Of a stretch of DNA of 64,000 nt, positions 1 through 8,599 are shown in pieces. Below the pieces are notes generated by a model. The model did no database searches and had not been told where the DNA came from. It saw only the letters and a program-made list of their open reading frames with translations. The translations under genes and the position numbers were made by a program. Location of the stretch: positions 149,849,128 through 149,913,127 of the forward strand of contig OX235270.1 in the NCBI GenBank assembly GCA_944472135.2. Direction: 5' to 3'. Numbering within the stretch: the stretch's first letter is position 1; each line of letters begins with the position of its first letter. Source of the DNA: Trichobilharzia regenti. Its lineage: Eukaryota; Platyhelminthes; Trematoda; Strigeidida; Schistosomatidae.

Positions 1-160
1 CTGAGTGTTTGAGTACCAAAGAGACATGGTCTTCGAATTGTTGAGGTCGCAGGACGTGTGATCAGTCTTCTCTCCAAATCAACAACATTTTGATCGTGGA
101 GTATCTCAGAAAGGTTTGATTTATAGTCGGTTCGAAGTGATACCTCATCACATTTCTCAT
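1..160 (-). pseudogene. CPEB1-like gene, partial exon (copy A)
   Basis: On the minus strand this is the first 160 nt of the exon that is complete at 28,049-28,492 in copy B. The splice acceptor (pyrimidine-rich tract then TAG) lies at 161-163. The reading frame is open across the visible part and the deduced residues match copy B. The rest of the exon and the downstream RRM exons lie outside the window, so this copy cannot be judged intact or broken. Confidence 0.65.
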
Positions 161-395
161 CTACATGAAAAGACAATAGAGTAAGTACATTGTTAATTCG
201 TTCGTCATCAGAAAATAACCGGTTAGGATTAAGAAACCCTCGTATGGAGTGACAAATTCAATTCCATCATAGTGACTCATCAAAGTAGGTCAACAAAACG
301 AGTTGAAGAGAACTGGGAATATTGTGTTATCTATGTCCTCTGGTTAACCTGGCCCAGATGACTAGCTCGCTAGTTTTCCAGCCGGTCTCAAGCCT
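161..395. other. CPEB intron, copy A
   Basis: Intron sequence between the CPEB exon and the RTE insertion. It matches the same intervals in copies B and C. No gene is seen. The exact RTE 5' end is not sharply defined here, because the element is 5' truncated and all three copies carry it, so no empty site is available. Confidence 0.5.
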
Positions 396-467
396 GGATG
401 AAGAGGGAATGTTGGGCCGTGGTGCTAGTAGAAACTTCAACGTACAAATATATGAAAACTACTAAAA

Positions 468-1025
468 ATGAAAACAATAGCCTTATTTTGGGAACCGATC
501 TCCGCCAGGATAATGACAGCCAGGTTCAACTCAAACGGAAGGAATGTTACAATCATTCAATGCTATGCGTCTACAAACGTCTCAGAACAAGAGAAGAAGG
601 AGACGTTCTTCAGACAACTACAAACACTAATGGACAACGTCCCAAATGGCGATATCAAAATCCTGATGGGCGACATGAATGCGAAGCTGGGAGGAGACAA
701 CACAGGAAGAGAACTCACCATGGGTCGTGAGGCCCTCGGTGAAATGAACGACAATGGTGAACTCTTCTCAGACTTCTTCGCCTTCAATGATGTGGTGATC
801 GGTGGCAGTGTGTTCAACCACAAGGATATACACAAGGTCAGCGACATGGACTTCACCAGATTGACACACCAAAAGCCAGATAAACTTCATTTCAATCTCA
901 AAGAAGTGAAGACAGAACCTACTGGACACAAGGTCGAGGAGAGGAGCAGGTGTGGGTTCAGATCACTATCTAGTACAGGGGACTTTCAAGGTGAAGCTAA
1001 AAGCCTCGAGGATAGCTGGGGATAG
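468..1025 (+). pseudogene. RTE endonuclease domain fragment
   Basis: A 185-codon open frame with the central and C-terminal part of an exonuclease-endonuclease-phosphatase domain. Recognisable blocks are WEPISARI (residue 8 on), TIIQCYASTN (about 28-37), ILMGDMNAKLG (about 65-75) and AFNDVVIGG (about 104-112). The next conserved block, GSDHYLV, is found only in the following frame at about 952, so a frameshift lies between about 850 and 950. Copy A keeps the Gly of the GDMNAK motif, while copies B and C read SDMNAK. Not functional, because the N-terminal catalytic part is missing. Confidence 0.75.
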
Positions 1026-1923
1026 GCCACAATGCAAATTCAACACTCAATTACTGAAAAACACAACCACAAAGGACACTTCCACTGCGACTGTCAGAGC
1101 AAAGCAGGAAACACTACGTGACACCACGGAAGAATCATGCGTGGAATACCATTGGAACTCTCTGAAGGTGATTTTCAACGAAACGCGTTCAACGGTTCTA
1201 GGAAGAAAGAAGAGACAACACGAGGAATGGCTCTCAATGGACACTTGGAAACTAGTGGAGGAGAGGAGAATGTTGAAAGAAAAAATGATTCAACGCAAGG
1301 ACGGACAAGAGAAGGAGACGCTGAGTTCAACTTTCACAGCACTGGACAAAGAAGTGAAGAAGAGTTCTAGGAAGAACAAAAGACAATTCTACGACAATCT
1401 GGCCACTGAAGCTGAGAAGGCAGCAGGCAAAAGGGACCTGAGGACACTATATCAGATAACCAAGTCTCTATCCGGGAAGAGATCAACACAAGTGAAATCT
1501 TTTAAAGACAGCCAAGGGAACCCAATTACAAAGGAAGAAAGACAGATTAAACAATGGGTGGGTCACTTCAAAGGACTCTTGAACCGACCACCACCTCCAA
1601 CCCATCCAGAAATACCTACAACAGCGCGTACACAACTGCAAGTTGACACCAATCCTCCAACGAGATCTGAAGTCTTGAGTGCAATCAAGCTTCTGAAAGC
1701 TGGAAAAGCAGCTGGACCAGATAGAATATCCCCTGAAACCCTGAAAGCGGACCTAGAGACAACAGCAGATATGCCGTCTCCATTATCGCAAAAGGTCTGG
1801 AAGGAGGGAAGTGTGCCTACTGATTGGAGGAAAGAATATCTCGTGAAACTACCAAAGAAGCGCGACTTACGCCTCACTCTGCAAGAACTGGCGAGGAATC
1901 ATGCTCCTGTCGACGCCAAGTAA
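952..1923 (+). pseudogene. RTE endonuclease end, linker and RT N-terminus
   Basis: A 323-codon frame beginning at the endonuclease motif GSDHYLV and running through a charged linker (WLSMDTWKLVEERRML) into the RT N-terminal motifs (IKLLKAGKAAGPDRISPETLK, then VPTDWRKEYLVKLPKK). This copy is longer than its counterparts: copies B and C each have a one-base deletion at about residue 160 (after AAGK) that breaks the frame. The frame ends before the RT catalytic motifs, which continue in other frames with stops. It is a relic of an RTE ORF rather than a host gene. Confidence 0.75.
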
Positions 1924-2481
1924 ATTTCTGAGTCGCATCATCCTGGAGAGAATAAAGGACGCACTGGAGACAGAACTCCGACCAGAACAAGCTGGCTGCA
2001 TTCAGGAAAGGCAAATCATGTCCTGACCAAATTGCAACTCTACGCATCATCATCATCATCACAGAACAAACATGGAATGGCAATCAAACCTCTACCTCAA
2101 ATTTAGAGACTTTGAGAATGCCCTCGACAGACAGCGTTGACCGCGAAGTAATTTGGAAACTACTCAAGTGCTACGGCGTGCAGTGTCCGAATATTCATCA
2201 ACCTTATTCAACAGCTAGCTGTACGACAACGGCACATGTCAAGTCATCCACAACGGAAAACTCAGCGAGGAGTTTGGAGTGAACACAGGTGTCGGACAAA
2301 GGTGCTTGTTATCTTTCACCAGTGATATTCCTACTTGTGGTGGACTGACTGGATTATGCGTCAGACAGTGGGAAACGAGAAGGCAGGGATATCCTGGACC
2401 GACGTGAAGAACCCAGAAGACCTGGATTTCGCGCATGGATGATTTATGTTTAATGTGACACACACAAAATCGAAGACTTAC

Positions 2482-2580
2482 NNNNNNNNNNNNNNNNNNN
2501 NNNNNNNNNNNNNNNNNNNNNNNNNNNNNNNNNNNNNNNNNNNNNNNNNNNNNNNNNNNNNNNNNNNNNNNNNNNNNNNN
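2482..2580. other. Assembly gap (99 N)
   Basis: A run of 99 ambiguous bases. The sequence left of it is copy A of the duplication and the sequence right of it is unrelated, so the duplication end of copy A is hidden in the gap. Confidence 0.99.
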
Positions 2581-3171
2581 CTTTCCTCCTCCTTCAAACT
2601 GATAAGCACGTAACCAACATTCACTTCACTTCTGTGAGTTTCTTCGAATAGGCTTACCGCTTTTTAAGCCGTTGTTTTCGTGTATGACCAGACATCAAAA
2701 CGCATAGGTCACATACTGACTAACATACCAGTTCAGCTCATGAAACATTCGCCAGAAAATAGAGAGACACGGTTTCCGTAAGCTGAAGCTGACTTCCATG
2801 AATATAGGACAACCTAGTCAATATGCCACGTTCCTGTCAGTTATGCGTGCTCTTCCACAGAAATTACACAAATGTGTCACCTCATACACGTGTAACAAAA
2901 CTAAAACTTTGTTTTGATTGACAATCACTGTATTATTATTACTATTACTGTATTGTTTAAATACTCACTGTTGTTTGTTAATATTTGTTATGTGAATTAC
3001 AAAATAATTCCGCCAAATACAAATTCATAAATTCATCCCTCTCTGTGTTGTTGGTTGATCTACTGTGATTCGGTCATTGTGAAATACTATTTACTATTAC
3101 AAATAATTATTACACACTTGTATAGATAATTACTAACTGATGTTTCATTTTCTCTCCTTGAGGGAGAGATT
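2581..3171. other. AT-rich sequence, no gene recognised
   Basis: AT-rich sequence with a short ATT/ACT microsatellite near 2,930-2,960. No coding frame or motif was recognised. It may include the upstream flank or a diverged part of the adjacent Gypsy LTR. Confidence 0.4.
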
Positions 3172-3644
3172 GTGGAGTTAATTATCTGCCACACGAAGTA
3201 AAACAATTTTAAGATCTTGTAGCGGTACATAATTCCCCAAAATCATCAGTGAACTTTGGATGCTGACCCTAAGTGTTTAAGTCGACTTGTTTAGGTGAAG
3301 ACTTCCGATCAAGCATCCTCGTGTCATTTGCGTGCACGATCACTAACCAGCTTAGCTTCCGCTTCAGTCCACGATTTGGTCCCGAAATATATCTCGTAGT
3401 TTTGACAGTCAACTCTGGTCTTTTGCATTGCCTTTGGTCCATGTAAAACGAATACTATAGAAGTTGTTGGTATAAGATTTTGCGTAGTATACTCCGTACA
3501 ATTCGCGAACGTCAATACCGTCAACCTCTAAACTGGTGAGCCCAACCGCGAACTTCATCTTCGACAAATACGCAGATAAACCCGGTGAGTTCGTTCCTCT
3601 TTGTATATGTTCTTGTACTATATTGTAATCGCATACATTTCGTC

Positions 3645-4360
3645 ATGAGTGATCCTAGTCCCAAGGTCATTCCTATTCGCTCAACTGCCGAAACCACTCA
3701 GCTCGTACCATGCTGGCCAGATAATGCTGAAACGTGGTTTCAGATAGCTGAATCTGATTTTTGTGAGCATGGATAACCGATCAACGTTCAAAGTTCCACG
3801 CAGCTATTCACGCCCTACCGCGGGAATTCAGCAAGTGTGTAACTGTACAGATGTCGAGTCCCGAGGTAAGTAACTCGTACGAGTTGCTCAAAGCATCCCT
3901 CCTCAGGAGAAACGTACTCACGGATCGACAACGTCTGGACGAATTATTTCGTAATATCAAGTTATGGGATCAGTCAGCCGTGAGCATGCTGACAAGAATG
4001 AGAGAGGTTGTTGGCCAAAGTCAGTTCGATGAAGGACTTTTCAGAGAACTCTTCTTATCCAAGCTGCCACAGTCCGTGCAGACTGTACTTGTGACACCTC
4101 AGGGTGTTATTAAGAATGACTTAGCTATTTCTGTAGATAAGATTCTAGAAATAACTAAACGGTCAGTTCCTGAAATATGCTCGGTGGCGAAACACACTTC
4201 AGATAAGGATACTGCAGTGATAGAGTTATGCAATTCCATCCGGCAGATGTTTAGGTCAAACATGCCCTGTGATTACTCTTACCGTCGTCCGAAATCCCCT
4301 CAACGGCGAAACTCACCTAATCGATCTAAGTCCAAGCCACGTTCTCTGAAAAAACCCTGA
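3645..4360 (+). pseudogene. Gypsy gag polyprotein, frameshifted
   Basis: The first segment (from ATG 3,645) encodes a gag N-terminus ending in the block WPDNAETWFQIAESDF, then hits a stop at 3,774. The frame resumes at about 3,851 and contains a gag core: YELLKASLLRR, RLDELFRN, MLTRMREVVG and FRELFLSKLPQSVQTVL. The C-terminus is basic and proline-rich. A CWYH..(x)..C..C nucleocapsid-like cysteine cluster lies just downstream (about 4,360-4,425) in a different frame, so there is a second frameshift. Gag assembles the cytoplasmic retrotransposon particle. This copy is broken. Confidence 0.7.
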
Positions 4361-4471
4361 CTGGTGCTGGTACCACAATATTTATCGCCAGGAAGCGAAA
4401 TGTTTCCATAAACTTTGTAACTTCGGAAATGTCTCAAAGTCTGCGGAAAACTATCCCGCTAGCACGCGTTA

Positions 4472-4792
4472 GTGGCAACCACCGTCGGTGGCACTAGCCG
4501 CCTACTTTGCACCCATGATGTGATCAGCCAGACTCGATATTTAGTCGACACAGGCGCCGAAGTCAGCGTCCTTCCTGCCACGGCAGTAGATCGACAGAAG
4601 GAACCCACCTTCAACTTACAGGCTGCAAATGGAAAACCGATCGCAACTTTTAGTAGGAAATACGTTCATCTGAACGTAGGTTTACGCAAACTAATTCAAC
4701 TGATTTTCCTTCCCACTGACGTCACAATGCCCATCATTGACACGGACCTACTTAATCATCATGATTTACTCGTAGACGTCCATCGAAAATGA
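4472..4792 (+). pseudogene. Gypsy aspartic protease (retropepsin)
   Basis: An open frame of 106 codons with the retropepsin active-site motif YLVDTGAEVSVLP (about residues 23-35), followed by NGKPIATF and a C-terminal IIDTDLLNHHDLLVD block that corresponds to the usual GADFL motif. It lies between gag and RT as in Ty3/Gypsy pol. A stop at 4,790 separates it from the RT fragment that follows. Confidence 0.75.
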
Positions 4793-4849
4793 CTGATTAG
4801 CAATACTACTGGTCTGTCTATCAAAGGCATTACCTACATAGACCCCAGC

Positions 4850-5040
4850 TTGTCACTAGTTAAGATGAAAGCAATACTTGATCCAAATTTTCAACCAATT
4901 TTTGATAAATATCCACAACTTAAATGCCCGTCTAACTGTCTACCGTGCATAACCAGCAATGTTATGCACCGTATCATAACCTCAGGACAACCCGTGACAT
5001 CTAGAGCACGACGACTTGCTCCTGACAAACTAAGAATCAA
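4850..5040 (+). pseudogene. Gypsy reverse transcriptase N-terminal fragment
   Basis: About 60 codons with the pre-RT block of Gypsy pol: HRIITSGQPVTSRARRLAPD. It is interrupted at about 5,036, where the PLE terminal sequence starts within AGAATC. No catalytic RT motif remains. Confidence 0.75.
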
Positions 5041-5593
5041 AACAAGATTTTGAGCGAACAATTGTTTTCGATAACTTCTTCTTCAGGCTCTACAGTTATA
5101 AATCCATGAATAATAGAGTACATATAGCCAGTAAAGGCAAATGAAAATAATATCAGAAACTGTATTGGGGTGCATGTGTAAGTTGAGGTGATAGTCCATT
5201 AGTTAGCATAGTCAATTAAATGTGTATAGGGTGTTTAGTCAGAAAAATGTGATGAAGTGTGAATGAACAATTAGGTGATATAGTGTAGTTTTATAGTTAA
5301 CAGAATACAAGTGTCCTTGGGGTGAGAAAATGCGATAACCACAAAATACATGTAAAGACACGTTAAAAAATGAGGCACTGGATATGAGGGCTGACCGATA
5401 ATGTCTAATGATAAAATAAAGGGGCTAAATTGTAAATTGTAATAAAATGCTACAGAATTGGTAGGTTTAGTATAAAATCATAAAGGTTGACAAAGTAAGG
5501 GTAACAATGAGGTGAAATAAACTGGGTGGAGAAATGGATAATAAAGACATGATATCACAAAATAATAATAATGATAATAATAGTACGAAAAGA
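5036..5593 (-). repeat. PLE-A pseudo-LTR 1
   Basis: Sequence downstream of the stop codon of the first minus-strand ORF. It is nearly identical to 8,036-8,599 and, in reverse, to 11,585-12,148 and 14,591-15,155. It contains AT-rich and (ATT)n-like tracts near the stop and ends in a CTGAAGAAGAAG-type stretch near the element edge. Its left end marks the left boundary of the array. Confidence 0.85.
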
Positions 5594-8035
5594 TTATGAT
5601 CCTGGTGACCTTATAGTGGGCCAGGGTAGACAAAGAGAGTGAATAAGTTTTTTCTGTACACATAGATCTGGTCTTTCTCTATTAATCTCTAAAGCCTCAG
5701 CTATGGCTAGGAGGCGTAATCGTGTGCCTTTGGGGAGATTGTTCGGTACCCGATACGCAACTGTAAATGACTCATCTACTTTGATGCTGTGTTCGCTATC
5801 CACTAGATGAGACAGAATTGCACTATTAATTGATTTGGTTGTTCTTTTCCCAAGCCAAACAGGAATATGTTCACGAGTGCGTAGAGATAAATTCCTCTGG
5901 GTACGACCTATATAACTAGCTCCACAGGAGCAGCTAAATTTATATACACACATTGATGTCGCCATTTTGGGCAATCTATCTTTAATGCACGGTGTCAATA
6001 TCGGTTTGGTTGAGAAACTGACATACAGTTTTGCGGCACTAAAAGTTCTTTCAATTGATCTTGTTAATCTACGGTTTAATATATCACTGGCTATATCACC
6101 TTTGAATTGTACATTTAAGTAAAGCTTTTTCTTACTTACTGTGTCTCGCTTGGTATTATGTGTAGTTTCGTAGATATACTTCTTTACAAAGTTGGTAGGG
6201 TAGTCATTTTGTAGCAAGGCGTTTGTAAGATTTTTTATTTCATCTTCAATACAATCCTCGGTACATATGCGTCTAATTCTATGACTAAGACAGCGAATTA
6301 GGTTGCGCTTATATTGTATAGGTATGAAGCTATGGAAGTGGGTGTATTGTCCGTTCCACGTCGCTTTCCTATAGATGTTTCTTTTCAAGGTACCGTCTGA
6401 TCTTTTTGTGAGAAGAACATCGAGAAATGGAATACTACCTTGTAGTTCCTCTTCACAAGTGAATTTAATAGCTGGGTGTACCTTATTGAAGACTTGCAGC
6501 AGATGTTGTTTATCCAAATTATTGTTACAAATGATAAAGGTGTCGTCAACATATCGACAATAATAATCGAGTTGGTTTAGTATCTCTTTTAAAGGACCAT
6601 TTTCCAATTTGGATAGAAATATGTCGGCTAATAAGGAACCAAGGGGAGAGCCCATAGCAACCCCATCTATTTGGCGGTAGTACTCTTTATTAAATACAAA
6701 TTGGACATTCATAGTGCATTTTAGTAATAACTCTTTCAATTTTCTTGGTGTGATTCCAATTTCTATATTCTTTTCTACGAGTTGTTCACATATGTAGTCG
6801 ACAGTTTCTACAAGGGGGACGTTGGTAAATAGTGATGTTACGTCCAGCGATAACATGGTTTTTTCTGTTATTTTCATATCTTTAATATTTTCAACAAAGT
6901 TAAAGACATCTTTTACACTATATTTGACCAACTGGCGGTGTAACGGTTCTAACAGTTTTACCAACCATTTGGCAGTTAAATGGAAGGGTGAGTTCGACAT
7001 GTCTAGGATTGGTCGTAGGGGGATTCCCTGCTTATGTATCTTGGGTAAGCCATAAAGTCTAGGTGTATGAGTTCCGGTGGGCTTAATAGCGTCAAAGATG
7101 GAACTATCAATTAGATTTTCATTTTTTAGAGACTTCAAAGTTTTAACAAACTGACGTTCTGTTGCTTCATTCGAATCTTTACTATTACCTAACTTTTGAA
7201 ACTTGGAACGGTCTTCCAGTATGGCGTTCATCTTATCAATATAGTCGCGTTTGTTTAAAATTACTGTACCTGATCCCTTGTCTGGTTTTGTGATAATAAT
7301 GCTGTCATCCGACATTAGTTTTCTGAGGCATTCTCTATGCTTTTTAGTTAATATACTTTTCTTGTCAATCTTGGCATTATTGTATTGGTAACAACAATCA
7401 ACCAAGGTACTTTTAAATCTGTCTAACTCATGTTGGGAGGACGGCGTTAGGTCAAGTGTCTGAATGAAGAGGTTTTCAAACTGTACTTCTGTATGTAATT
7501 GGTCAATATTAACTCTTTTATCACAAAATTTAGGGCCTAGTGACAACACTTCCATAGCAGTCTTATCTAAAGTCACACTGGAAAAGTTGAAGACGTACCT
7601 TTCAGGGTCCTTGGGAAAGTGAGATTCTGGTATTTCCGTATCTAATCCTTTTGTAAGCTGGATTCTTTTTTTAGTTTCTCTAGTTTTAGAAACATCGTGG
7701 ACGTATTTTAAGAATAATTCCTTTAAATGTGTGGGGAGTTCATCGACAGCATACTGTCTCTGTGGAATATTTCTTTCTAATGTGCTAATATATCCTTGGA
7801 GAGATTCAATCTGATTAAGAGCGAATCGCTTGAGAGATTTCGTGTTTGGGCGCACTTTACATCGACGAAGAGATTTAGAGAATGATTTAGGATATTGGTT
7901 ATTCTCAATACAGTTTCGGATAAAATCCACATTAGTTTTCGCTTCAGCGAGCTTTGCACTATACTTCAGATACTCGTTGAGTGCCTTCAGTGCAACGGGA
8001 TGCTCACAAGATTTCAGTAAATGAAAAATCCCCAT
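5594..8035 (-). CDS. Penelope-like reverse transcriptase with GIY-YIG endonuclease, copy 1
   Basis: An intact 813-residue PLE protein, full length for the family. The RT occupies roughly residues 245-590: SGTVILNKRDY (finger block), LYGLPKIHK, LSLDVTSLFTNVPL (motif A, Asp about 398), AMGSPLGSLLADIF (motif B) and CRYVDDTF (motif C, YVDD 495-498). A GIY-YIG nuclease lies at about 697-790, with a CSCG cysteine pair just before SYIGRT. The ATG abuts the pLTR. It differs from copies 2 and 3 at two residues in the N-terminal region (Arg-Asn-Ile in place of Ile-Asn-Ile, and Thr in place of Ile). Known role: GIY-YIG nicking and target-primed reverse transcription in the nucleus. No inactivating change seen. 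Confidence 0.93.
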   Translation of the reverse strand: MGIFHLLKSCEHPVALKALNEYLKYSAKLAEAKTNVDFIRNCIENNQYPKSFSKSLRRCKVRPNTKSLKRFALNQIESLQGYISTLERNIPQRQYAVDELPTHLKELFLKYVHDVSKTRETKKRIQLTKGLDTEIPESHFPKDPERYVFNFSSVTLDKTAMEVLSLGPKFCDKRVNIDQLHTEVQFENLFIQTLDLTPSSQHELDRFKSTLVDCCYQYNNAKIDKKSILTKKHRECLRKLMSDDSIIITKPDKGSGTVILNKRDYIDKMNAILEDRSKFQKLGNSKDSNEATERQFVKTLKSLKNENLIDSSIFDAIKPTGTHTPRLYGLPKIHKQGIPLRPILDMSNSPFHLTAKWLVKLLEPLHRQLVKYSVKDVFNFVENIKDMKITEKTMLSLDVTSLFTNVPLVETVDYICEQLVEKNIEIGITPRKLKELLLKCTMNVQFVFNKEYYRQIDGVAMGSPLGSLLADIFLSKLENGPLKEILNQLDYYCRYVDDTFIICNNNLDKQHLLQVFNKVHPAIKFTCEEELQGSIPFLDVLLTKRSDGTLKRNIYRKATWNGQYTHFHSFIPIQYKRNLIRCLSHRIRRICTEDCIEDEIKNLTNALLQNDYPTNFVKKYIYETTHNTKRDTVSKKKLYLNVQFKGDIASDILNRRLTRSIERTFSAAKLYVSFSTKPILTPCIKDRLPKMATSMCVYKFSCSCGASYIGRTQRNLSLRTREHIPVWLGKRTTKSINSAILSHLVDSEHSIKVDESFTVAYRVPNNLPKGTRLRLLAIAEALEINRERPDLCVQKKLIHSLCLPWPTIRSPGS

Positions 8036-8599
8036 ATTGAAATCAAAACAAGATTTTGAGCGAACAATTGTTTTCGATAACTTCTTCTTCAGGCTCTACA
8101 GTTATAAATCCATGAATAATAGAGTACATATAGCCAGTAAAGGCAAATGAAAATAATATCAGAAACTGTATTGGGGTGCATGTGTAAGTTGAGGTGATAG
8201 TCCATTAGTTAGCATAGTCAATTAAATGTGTATAGGGTGTTTAGTCAGAAAAATGTGATGAAGTGTGAATGAACAATTAGGTGATATAGTGTAGTTTTAT
8301 AGTTAACAGAATACAAGTGTCCTTGGGGTGAGAAAATGCGATAACCACAAAATACATGTAAAGACACGTTAAAAAATGAGGCACTGGATATGAGGGCTGA
8401 CCGATAATGTCTAATGATAAAATAAAGGGGCTAAATTGTAAATTGTAATAAAATGCTACAGAATTGGTAGGTTTAGTATAAAATCATAAAGGTTGACAAA
8501 GTAAGGGTAACAATGAGGTGAAATAAACTGGGTGGAGAAATGGATAATAAAGACATGATATCACAAAATAATAATAATGATAATAATAGTACGAAAAGA
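8036..8599 (-). repeat. PLE-A pseudo-LTR 2, shared by copies 1 and 2
   Basis: This pLTR is both the upstream region of ORF copy 1 and the downstream region of ORF copy 2, as in PLE tandems. It matches pLTR 1 closely. It is the likely site of promoter and 3'-processing signals, but none could be recognised with confidence. Confidence 0.85.

Larger units (their letters stand above)
1..2481 (-). repeat. Segmental duplication copy A (partial)
   Basis: This stretch matches 46,799-49,272 (copy C) in the same orientation and 25,733-28,206 (copy B) in reverse, with scattered substitutions. It holds part of one CPEB exon, the adjoining intron and an RTE LINE. Both ends are artificial: the window edge on the left and an assembly gap on the right. 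Relative to the CPEB gene direction it is on the minus strand. Confidence 0.9.
395..2481 (+). mobile_element. RTE-clade LINE, 5'-truncated and decayed (copy A)
   Basis: A non-LTR retrotransposon with an apurinic-type endonuclease part (about 468-1000) and a reverse transcriptase part (about 1,000-2,450). The order of motifs fits the RTE clade, the group containing schistosome SR2: QCYA, GDMNAK, GEMNDNGE, GSDHYLV, then the linker WLSMDTWKLVEERR, then AGKAAGPDRI and the DWRKE block. The N-terminal endonuclease residues are missing. Frameshifts and stops break the frame after 1,923. The RT catalytic aspartate pair is lost: DLDFAHG appears where DLDFADD is expected (about 2,425-2,445). It sits in the CPEB intron, opposite in direction to that gene. 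Known for the clade: target-primed reverse transcription. Seen here: a dead copy. Confidence 0.85.
3172..5040 (+). mobile_element. Ty3/Gypsy retrotransposon, 5' part, truncated by PLE array
   Basis: A gag, protease, RT order on the plus strand is typical of Ty3/Gypsy. A primer-binding-like stretch (TGGTGAGCCCAACC, about 3,535-3,548) follows a plausible LTR end, so 3,172-3,530 may be the 5' LTR. That boundary is tentative because no second LTR is in the window. The coding region ends abruptly at about 5,036, inside the first RT block (RRLAPDKL), where the PLE array begins. The rest of RT, RNase H and integrase are absent here. Frames are broken, so this copy is not autonomous. Confidence 0.75.

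Noticed and set aside
5478..5663. 61-codon frames overlapping each PLE-A stop and pLTR (also 8,484, 11,515 and 14,521)
   Set aside because: They overlap the end of the PLE ORF in another frame and become Tyr-rich from the ATT repeat; no domain, so shadows.
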